From assembly GCA_017883045.1 (NCBI GenBank), contig JADGOJ010000001.1, forward strand, positions 1 to 64,000: 64,000 nucleotides of DNA. The letters are read 5' to 3'. Below, piece after piece: positions 28,003 through 35,313 of this stretch; the stretch's first letter is position 1; each line of letters opens with the position of its first letter. The position numbers and the translations under genes are program-made. The stretch is from Acidimicrobiales bacterium. GTDB taxonomy: Bacteria > Actinomycetota > Acidimicrobiia > Acidimicrobiales > RAAP-2. Under the pieces are notes generated by a model. It was given only the letters and a program-made list of their open reading frames with translations, had not been told where the DNA came from and did not search any database.

Positions 28003-29169
28003 GTGCCGACGACGAAGAGCACCGTGGCGCTCTTGGGGGCCACCGGCTCGATCGGCACCCAGACCCTCGACGTGCTGCGCCTCGAGCCCGAGGCCTTCGA
28101 ACTGGTCGCCCTGTCGGGTGGCGAGCAACTCAGCGAACTCGCGGCCATCGCCCGCGAGTTCCACGTGGCGAGGATCGGCGTGATCAGCGACGCACACCGC
28201 GACGCCCTGGCCGACCTCGTCGGGCCCGGCGTGGAGATCGTCGTCAGCGACGACGGACTGACGTCGCTGTCCCAGGGCGCCGATATCGTCGTCAACGCGC
28301 TGCTGGGCTTCGCCGGTCTCCCGGTGACCCTCGCCGCCCTGCAGGCCGGCAAGCGCTTGGCGCTCGCGAACAAGGAGTCGCTCATCGCCGCGGCGCCGTT
28401 GGTCGCCAAGGTCCGCTCGACGCCGGGCGCGTCGTTGCTGCCCATCGACTCCGAGCACTGCGCGATCCACCAGTGCCTCGCGAGCTCGCCGGGTCAGCCG
28501 GGCTTCCCGGACGTGCGCCGCCTGCTCTTGACGGCATCGGGTGGCCCGTTTCGCGGGTGGACCCACGAGCAGTTGCGGGGCGTCACGAAGGACGAGGCGT
28601 TGCGCCATCCGACGTGGTCGATGGGCGCGAAGATCACCATCGACTCGTCGACGCTCATGAACAAGGGTCTCGAAGTGCTCGAGGCGTCGGCCCTCTTCGG
28701 CATCGAGGTCGACCGGGTCGACGTGGTCGTGCACCCCCAGTCGATCGTTCATTCGATGGTCGAGTACGTCGACGGCTCGGTACTCGCCCAACTGTCGCGC
28801 CCCGACATGCGCCTGCCCATCGCGTACTGCCTCGGCCTGCCCGAGCGCTTCGACCACGGTTGGGGATCGATCGACTTCACCCAATCCCTCGAACTGACGT
28901 TCGAGGCGCCCGACCGTGACGCGTTCCCGGCGCTGACGCTCGCCTACGAGGCGGCCCGACTCGGCGGAGCGGCGCCCGCGTGGCTGAGTGCGGCCAACGA
29001 AGTGGCGGTGGGCGCGTTCCTCGACGACCAGATCAGGTGGAGCGAGATCGTGGGCGTCGTGGCCCGCGTGATGGACCGCTACGTCGCCGATCCGCTCGAC
29101 TCGCTCGACGCCCTGATCGAGAACGACGCGATAGCGCGCCGCCACGCCCACGGTATTGTCCGGACGTAG
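28003..29169 (+). CDS. dxr: 1-deoxy-D-xylulose 5-phosphate reductoisomerase
   Basis: VALLGATGSIGTQTLDVLR, ALANKESLIAA, LPIDSEHCAIHQCL, LTASGGPFRGW. Confidence 0.96.
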   Translation: MPTTKSTVALLGATGSIGTQTLDVLRLEPEAFELVALSGGEQLSELAAIAREFHVARIGVISDAHRDALADLVGPGVEIVVSDDGLTSLSQGADIVVNALLGFAGLPVTLAALQAGKRLALANKESLIAAAPLVAKVRSTPGASLLPIDSEHCAIHQCLASSPGQPGFPDVRRLLLTASGGPFRGWTHEQLRGVTKDEALRHPTWSMGAKITIDSSTLMNKGLEVLEASALFGIEVDRVDVVVHPQSIVHSMVEYVDGSVLAQLSRPDMRLPIAYCLGLPERFDHGWGSIDFTQSLELTFEAPDRDAFPALTLAYEAARLGGAAPAWLSAANEVAVGAFLDDQIRWSEIVGVVARVMDRYVADPLDSLDALIENDAIARRHAHGIVRT

Positions 29170-29171
29170 CC

Positions 29172-30431
29172 ATGGACGCCACGACCTCCCCGCGCACCTC
29201 GCTGATCGCCCTCCTCGCCGGGGTCATCGCGTCAGTGGCGCTGCTGACGTGGTGGGTCGGCTGGGCGCTGCCGCTCGTGATCGGCGCGATCATCGTCATG
29301 GTGATGGGTCACGAGTTCGGCCACTTCATCACCGCCAAGCGCGCGGGCATGAGGGTCACCGACTTCTTCGTCGGCTTCGGCCCGGTGCTGTGGTCGACGC
29401 GGATCGGCGAGACCCGCTACGGCGTGCGCGCCATCCTCGCCGGGGGCTACGTGAAGGTCCCGGGGATGACCTGGAGCGACGAGATCGAGCCCTCCGAGGA
29501 GGCCCGCACCTACCGCTCCGCCACCTACCCGCGCAAGGTCCTCTTCGCCTCGGCCGGCTCGTTGATGCACGGGGTGATGGCGCTGCTGCTGGCGTGGGCC
29601 TCGCTCACCTTCGTGGGACAGCTCTCGGCCAGCCACGTCGGGGTCCTCTCGTTCACCCACTGGGACGGCCACGCCAAGAACGCCGCGCAGCTCGCGGGCC
29701 TCCAGCCCGGGGACCGCATCGTGAGGATCGACGGACGCGTCGTGAAGGACGCCACGTGGCTGGTGAACGAGGTCCACCGCAACGCCGGCCACAACCTCAC
29801 GCTGCTCGTCGAGCGCGACGGGCGCGACCTCACCCTGCACGCCACGCCCGTCGACGGGCGTAGCCTCAAGGTGAGCGGCGCGCGACTCGCCACCGGCTCC
29901 AAGCCCCAGGGCTACCTCGGGATCTCGCTGGTCTACCAGCGCTCGCGCACGTCGTGGTACGCCGCGGTGCCCTCCTCGTTCACCCAGGTCGGCTCGATGC
30001 TCGCCACCGCCGCCCACGCCATCGTGCACGTCTTCTCCCCGGGCCAGTTCTCGAGCCTGATCCACCAGGTCGCGTCGCCCGCGGCGGCGAGCAAGCCGTC
30101 GAACCAGTTGACGCGACCCGAGTCGATCGTGGGCGTGGTGCGCATCGCCGTCCAGAGCACCCAGGCCGGCCCCGGCACGCTGCTCGACATCCTGATCGCC
30201 GTCAACATCTTCGTGGGCGTGCTCAACATGCTGCCGATGCTGCCCCTCGACGGCGGCTACGTGGCGGTGGCGACGTACGAGCGCCTGCGCAGCCGGCGCG
30301 GCGCCCGCTACCACGCCGACGTGAACCGCCTGGCGCCCATCGTCTACGCGTTCATGACCGTCTTGGCCGTGCTGTTCGCCTGCACGCTGTACCTCGACAT
30401 CGCCCACCCGATCGCCAATCCCTTCAACTAG
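29172..30431 (+). CDS. M50 site-2-type membrane metalloprotease with PDZ domain (RseP/RIP-like)
   Basis: HEFGH zinc motif (VMGHEFGHFITAKRAG), PDZ region, MLPLDGGY; located dxr-rip-ispG. Confidence 0.9.
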   Translation: MDATTSPRTSLIALLAGVIASVALLTWWVGWALPLVIGAIIVMVMGHEFGHFITAKRAGMRVTDFFVGFGPVLWSTRIGETRYGVRAILAGGYVKVPGMTWSDEIEPSEEARTYRSATYPRKVLFASAGSLMHGVMALLLAWASLTFVGQLSASHVGVLSFTHWDGHAKNAAQLAGLQPGDRIVRIDGRVVKDATWLVNEVHRNAGHNLTLLVERDGRDLTLHATPVDGRSLKVSGARLATGSKPQGYLGISLVYQRSRTSWYAAVPSSFTQVGSMLATAAHAIVHVFSPGQFSSLIHQVASPAAASKPSNQLTRPESIVGVVRIAVQSTQAGPGTLLDILIAVNIFVGVLNMLPMLPLDGGYVAVATYERLRSRRGARYHADVNRLAPIVYAFMTVLAVLFACTLYLDIAHPIANPFN

Positions 30432-30469
30432 CCGCTCGGCGGGGTGGTGCGACACGGCAGAATGGTGAG

Positions 30470-31699
30470 GTGGACGTCACCGCCAGTGCCCTCAGCCCCC
30501 GCCGCAAGACCCGCCAGATCTCCGTTGGATCGGTGAAGGTCGGCGGCGACGCCCCGATCTCGGTCCAGTCCATGACCACGACCAAGACCGCCGACGTCGA
30601 GGGCACCCTCGCCCAGATCTACGCCCTCGCCGCCAACGGCGCCGACATCGTGCGCTGCACGTGCAACGACCGCGGGGCCGCCGAGGGCCTGGCCCAGATC
30701 GTGCCGCGTTCGCCCGTGCCGATCGTCGCCGACATCCACTTCCACGTCGAGATGGCCCTCGCCGCACTCGAGGCGGGCGTGCACGGCCTGCGCCTCAACC
30801 CGGGCAACCTGCGCAAGCCCGAGGAGATCAAGCTCGTCGCGAGCGAGGCGCGCGACCGCGGCGTGCCGATCCGCATCGGAGTGAACGCCGGCAGCCTGCA
30901 CCCGGACATCTACGAGCGCTTCGGGGGCGCCACGCCAGAGGCGTTGGTCGAGTCGGCTCGCATCGAGCTCGCCTACTTCGAGGAGGTCGGCTTCTCGGAC
31001 GTGAAGATCTCGGTGAAGGCGTCGTCGGTCGCCACCATGATCGCGGCCTACCGCCTCGCGTCGGCGACCTTCGACCGCCCGCTGCACCTCGGGGTGACCG
31101 AGGCCGGTCCACTGCCCGGGGGACTGCTGAAGGGCACCGCGGGCATCGCGACGCTGCTCGCCGAGGGCATTGGCGACACGTTGCGCTACTCACTCACCGC
31201 CGACCCCGTCGAAGAGGCCAAGGCCGGGCGCCAGCTGCTCGAGGTGCTGGGGCTGCGTGAGCGCAAGGGACTCGACCTGATCGCCTGTCCGAGCTGCGGA
31301 CGCGCCGAGGTCGACGTGATCAAGGTCGCCAACGAGGCCCAGGCCGCGCTCGAGGCGCTGAACCTGCCCATCCAGGTCGCCGTCATGGGATGCGTGGTGA
31401 ACGGCCCGGGCGAGGCGCGCCACGCCGACCTCGGAATCGCCGCGGGCAAGAAGCGCGGCCACCTGTTCATCCAGGGCCAGATCATCCGCGTGGTGCCCGA
31501 GGACGAGATGGTCGAGGCGCTGGTCGAGGAGGCGAAGAAGATCGTCGCCGAGGGCGTCGCCGTGCGACTCGCCGCGCGCGACGTATCGGCCGAGGCCGAG
31601 GCCGAGGCTGACCGCGCACTGCTGCTCGACGACCGCGGCGCCGACGCGAATCGAGCCAACGAGCGCATTGCGCAGATCAGACGTCGCACCGAGGGCTAG
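30470..31699 (+). CDS. ispG: 4-hydroxy-3-methylbut-2-enyl diphosphate synthase
   Basis: VQSMTTTKTADVEGTLAQI, PIVADIHFH, RLNPGNL, CPSCGRAEVD, VMGCVVNGPGEARHADLGIA. Confidence 0.96.
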   Translation: MDVTASALSPRRKTRQISVGSVKVGGDAPISVQSMTTTKTADVEGTLAQIYALAANGADIVRCTCNDRGAAEGLAQIVPRSPVPIVADIHFHVEMALAALEAGVHGLRLNPGNLRKPEEIKLVASEARDRGVPIRIGVNAGSLHPDIYERFGGATPEALVESARIELAYFEEVGFSDVKISVKASSVATMIAAYRLASATFDRPLHLGVTEAGPLPGGLLKGTAGIATLLAEGIGDTLRYSLTADPVEEAKAGRQLLEVLGLRERKGLDLIACPSCGRAEVDVIKVANEAQAALEALNLPIQVAVMGCVVNGPGEARHADLGIAAGKKRGHLFIQGQIIRVVPEDEMVEALVEEAKKIVAEGVAVRLAARDVSAEAEAEADRALLLDDRGADANRANERIAQIRRRTEG

Positions 31700-31742
31700 A
31701 ACGGGCCTTGGCTAGGCTGGCGCCACGAATCAAAGGAGAATC

Positions 31743-33152
31743 GTGGCATCGCAGAGCGTTTTGACCCCTCAGGACGAGGACTTCCCCCGCTGGTACCAAG
31801 ACGTCGTCGCCAAGGCCGAGATGGCCGACAACGGTCCGGTCCGCGGCACCATGGTCATCCGCCCCTACGGCTACGCCATCTGGGAGCGCATGCAGGCCGA
31901 GATCGACCAGCGCATCAAAGAAGCCGGCGCCCAGAACGCCTATTTCCCGCTCTTCATCCCCGAGTCCTACTTCCACCGCGAGGCCGAGCACGTCGAGGGC
32001 TTCAGCCCCGAACTGGCGGTCGTGACCCACGCGGGTGGCGAGGACCTGGCCGAGCCGATCGTCGTTCGCCCGACCTCCGAGACGGTCATTGGCGAGTTCA
32101 TGGCCAAGTGGATCCAGAGCTACCGCGACCTGCCGCTGCTGCTCAACCAGTGGGCCAACGTCGTGCGCTGGGAGCTGCGCCCCCGGCTCTTCCTGCGCTC
32201 GTCGGAGTTCCTGTGGCAAGAGGGCCACACCGCGCACGCGACCTACGAGGACGCCGCCGCGTACGCGATGAAGATCCACCTCGAGGTCTACAACGACTTC
32301 CTGGAGAAGGTCCTCGCGGCGCCGACGTACCTGGGCATCAAGCCGCCGACCGAGCGCTTCGCCGGGGCGATCAACACGATGACCTGCGAGGGCATGATGC
32401 GCGACGGCAAGGCCCTGCAGATGGCGACGAGCCACGAGCTCGGACAGAACTTCGCCAAGGCCTTCGACATCTTCTACCAGAACGAGGACGGCCAGGCCGC
32501 GCTCTGCCACACCACCTCGTGGGGCGCCTCGACGCGGCTCGTGGGCGGGCTCATCATGCTCCACGGGGACGACAGCGGCCTGGTGGTCCCCCCGCGCCTC
32601 GCGCCGATCCAGGTGGTGGTCGTCGCCGTTCGCGACGAGCCCGAGGTGAACGAGGCGTGCGAGCGGATCGCCCAGTCCCTGAAGGGCGAGGGCGTCAGGG
32701 TCCAGGTCGACCGCGGTCGCGGAAGCTTCGGGCGGCGCCTCACGGACTGGGAGATCAAGGGCGTGCCGCTGCGCGTGGAGGTCGGACCACGCGACCTGGC
32801 CCAGGGTCTCGTGACGCTCGTGCGCCGTGACAACGCCGAGAAACTCCCCGTCGCCCTCGATGCGGTGGGTGGCGAAGTCGCAAGGCTCCTCGAGGCCATG
32901 CAGAGCGCGATGTTCGACGACGCGCGCCAGCGCCGCGACGGCGCCACCGTCGACGTCAAGAGCGTCGCCGAGGCCGTCGAGGCCGCCCAGACCGGCTTCG
33001 CGCGACTTCCCTGGTCGCAGGTGGGCTACAAGGGGGAGAACGAGCTCAACTCCCAGGCCATCACCGTTCGCTGCCTGCAGCGACGCGACGGGTCCATGCC
33101 GGTCACCGACACCGAAGACGAACTGGACTGCATCGTCGCCAAGTCCTACTGA
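31743..33152 (+). CDS. proS: Prolyl-tRNA synthetase, short archaeal/eukaryal-like type
   Basis: FPRWYQDVVAKAEMAD...RGTMVIRPYGYAIWE, VVRPTSETVIGEFMAKWI, FLRSSEFLWQEGHTAH; about 470 aa without the bacterial editing insertion. Confidence 0.93.
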   Translation: MASQSVLTPQDEDFPRWYQDVVAKAEMADNGPVRGTMVIRPYGYAIWERMQAEIDQRIKEAGAQNAYFPLFIPESYFHREAEHVEGFSPELAVVTHAGGEDLAEPIVVRPTSETVIGEFMAKWIQSYRDLPLLLNQWANVVRWELRPRLFLRSSEFLWQEGHTAHATYEDAAAYAMKIHLEVYNDFLEKVLAAPTYLGIKPPTERFAGAINTMTCEGMMRDGKALQMATSHELGQNFAKAFDIFYQNEDGQAALCHTTSWGASTRLVGGLIMLHGDDSGLVVPPRLAPIQVVVVAVRDEPEVNEACERIAQSLKGEGVRVQVDRGRGSFGRRLTDWEIKGVPLRVEVGPRDLAQGLVTLVRRDNAEKLPVALDAVGGEVARLLEAMQSAMFDDARQRRDGATVDVKSVAEAVEAAQTGFARLPWSQVGYKGENELNSQAITVRCLQRRDGSMPVTDTEDELDCIVAKSY

Positions 33153-33214
33153 TCCGGTCGCCGCGCGCTGGTGAGAACCCGGTAATCTCGCCCAGATTGA
33201 CGGCCCGCGACCCG

Positions 33215-33243
33215 TTGTGACTCGACGCTGGGACTGCTACAAT
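33215..33243 (+). promoter_or_regulatory. Putative sigma70-type promoter for the rimP-nusA-infB operon
   Basis: TTGTGA (33215-33220) - 17 nt - TACAAT (33238-33243), preceded by TGC (extended -10). Confidence 0.6.
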
Positions 33244-33282
33244 TTCTGTCTACAGTCCGCTCAGGACGTTTGGACTCGTTTA

Positions 33283-33313
33283 AGCGCGGGCCTCGGGCCC
33301 GCGCTTTTTCTTT
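33283..33313 (+). terminator. Intrinsic terminator between proS and rimP (possible attenuator)
   Basis: agcgcgggcc-tcg-ggcccgcgct followed by tttttcttt. Confidence 0.85.
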
Positions 33314-33350
33314 GTCCGAACGTCCTGTCGACACAGAGAGGAGCAATGGC

Positions 33351-33845
33351 ATGGATCTGGAGACCCCATTGCGCTCGCTGCTATCCGACCTCGGACTCGA
33401 CCTCTACGACCTGGAGATGGTGAAGGGGACCCTGAACGTCGTGGTGACCAAGTCCGGCGGGGTGGACCTGGAGTCGCTCACCAGGGCCAATCGCGCGATT
33501 TCGGAGTGGCTCGACGTGAACGACCCCATCGCGGGCCGCTACACCCTGGACGTCTCGAGCCCCGGGCTCGAGCGCAAGCTGCGCACCGCCGCGCACTTCC
33601 GGTCCACCGTCGGCGAGGTCGTCACCCTTCGCGAGCTGCGAGGCAGCGAGCCCACCCGCCGCCTCGAGGGAACGGTGCTGTCGGTCGACGACACCACGGT
33701 GACCCTCGACGACGCCGAGCACGGTGTCGTCACCGTCCCCATCGACTCGATCGAGCGCGCGCGCACCGTCTTCAAGTGGGGCGCCGAGGCCAAGCCCACG
33801 CCGTCGCGCGGTAAAGCATCCTCATCAACGGCTAAGGAAGGTTAG
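33351..33845 (+). CDS. rimP: Ribosome maturation factor RimP
   Basis: LLSDLGLDLYDLEMVKGTLNVVVTKSGGVDLESLTRANRAISEWLD...YTLDVSSPGLERKLRTAAHF; upstream of nusA; SD gagaggag. Confidence 0.92.
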   Translation: MDLETPLRSLLSDLGLDLYDLEMVKGTLNVVVTKSGGVDLESLTRANRAISEWLDVNDPIAGRYTLDVSSPGLERKLRTAAHFRSTVGEVVTLRELRGSEPTRRLEGTVLSVDDTTVTLDDAEHGVVTVPIDSIERARTVFKWGAEAKPTPSRGKASSSTAKEG

Positions 33846-33847
33846 AG

Positions 33848-34999
33848 ATGGCGAACTTCGAATTCCTGGAAGCTCTAGGACAGATTGCCCGCGATCAGAA
33901 CATCGACGAAGGGGAGTTGCTGATCGCGCTCGCCAACGCCCTGCTCGCCGCCTACAAGCGCCGTCCCGACTCTGCTGAGGACGCCGAGGTGGAGATCAAC
34001 CCCGAGACCGGCGAGATCAAGGTCTGGGGCCTGGAGCTCGACCTCGAGGGCAACGTGACGCGCGAATGGGACGCGACGCCCGAGGACTTCGGGCGCATCG
34101 CCGCCCAGACCGCCAAGCAGGTCCTGATGCAACTGATCCGCGACATCCAGCGCCGCCAGATGTACGAGGAGTTCGCCAATCGCGAAGGCGACATCGTCTC
34201 GGGTACGGTCCAGCAGAACGACAACCGCTACACGCTGCTCGACCTCGGTCGGGTCGAGGCGCTGCTGCCCCAGGCCGAGCAGATCGCCTTCGAGCGCTAC
34301 GAGCACGGCGCGCGCATCAAGGTGTACATCGTCGAAGTGCGCAAGACCAACAAGGGCCCCCAGATCGTCGTGAGCCGCACCCACCCGGCGCTCGTCGCCA
34401 AGCTCTTCGAGATCGAGGTGCCCGAGATCGCCAACGGCATCGTCGAGATCAAGGCGCTGGCGCGCGAACCGGGTCACCGCAGCAAGATCGCCGTGGCGTC
34501 CAACGACCACATGGTCGACCCCGTCGGCGCGTGCGTCGGCGCGCGCGGCAGTCGGGTGCGCAACATCACCAACGAGCTGCGCAGCGAGCGCATCGACGTG
34601 GTGCCCTACAGCGACGACCCGATCCAGTTCATCCAGGCCGCGCTGCAGCCCGCGCGCGTGCGCGAGGTGCTTTTGAACGAGGAGGAGGGCATCGCCACGG
34701 TCATCGTCCACGACCAGCAGCTCTCGCTCGCGATCGGCAAGGAGGGCCAGAACGCCCGCCTCGCGGCGCGCCTCACCGGATGGCGCATCGACATCCGCTC
34801 GGAGAACGAGGGCGTCGAGGACCAAGTCGTCGAAGAGGTCTGGACTGAGGGCGACGTCGTGATCGACGACAAGATCGTGGTCGTGGCCGACGAGCACGGT
34901 GACGTCGAGGCGATCGTCGTCGACGAGGTCGTCACCGACGCCGAGGGCGACCACATGGTGGTCGTCGTGACCGAGGAGATCGTGGAGGGCGAGGCATAG
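33848..34999 (+). CDS. nusA: Transcription termination/antitermination protein NusA
   Basis: EALGQIARDQNIDEGELLIALANALLAAYKR; S1 region; KH motifs VGACVGARGSRVRNITNELRSERIDVVPYS and LAIGKEGQNARLAARLTGWRIDI. Confidence 0.96.
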   Translation: MANFEFLEALGQIARDQNIDEGELLIALANALLAAYKRRPDSAEDAEVEINPETGEIKVWGLELDLEGNVTREWDATPEDFGRIAAQTAKQVLMQLIRDIQRRQMYEEFANREGDIVSGTVQQNDNRYTLLDLGRVEALLPQAEQIAFERYEHGARIKVYIVEVRKTNKGPQIVVSRTHPALVAKLFEIEVPEIANGIVEIKALAREPGHRSKIAVASNDHMVDPVGACVGARGSRVRNITNELRSERIDVVPYSDDPIQFIQAALQPARVREVLLNEEEGIATVIVHDQQLSLAIGKEGQNARLAARLTGWRIDIRSENEGVEDQVVEEVWTEGDVVIDDKIVVVADEHGDVEAIVVDEVVTDAEGDHMVVVVTEEIVEGEA

Positions 35000-35253
35000 C
35001 ACCGGTCCGTACGTGCGTCGTCTGTCGTTCGAGGCGTGATGACGCGCAGATGGTCCGAGCCGGACGCAGCGCGGATGGTTCGTGGTACGTCGGTCGGGGA
35101 ACCGGTCGGGGAATCTGGTGGTGTCGGGACTCAGAGTGCGAACGGGCTCTGCGGGCGAGCCACGTGGCCCGGACGCTGCGAAAAGCGGTGTCCGAAAGCG
35201 ACGTGGAGGCCTTGCGGAGTCTGCGAGCAGGTGGTAAGTCCACAAAGCAGTAG
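34996..35253 (+). CDS. ylxR: YlxR (DUF448) family protein; apparent ATA start
   Basis: APVRTCVVCRSRRDDAQMVRAGRSADGSWYVGRGTGRGIWWCRDSECERALRASHVARTLRKAV; between nusA and infB; no in-frame ATG/GTG/TTG upstream of the CxxC motif. Confidence 0.75.
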   Translation: MAPVRTCVVCRSRRDDAQMVRAGRSADGSWYVGRGTGRGIWWCRDSECERALRASHVARTLRKAVSESDVEALRSLRAGGKSTKQ

Positions 35254-35273
35254 GTGTGAAAGAATAGACAACT

Positions 35274-35295
35274 GTGCTCGCAGTAGTGCGAGCAC
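35274..35295 (+). promoter_or_regulatory. Perfect 9-bp hairpin immediately upstream of infB
   Basis: gtgctcgca-gtag-tgcgagcac ending one base before GTG 35296. Confidence 0.6.
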
Positions 35296-35313
35296 GTGAA
35301 GCAAGGGAATGTT

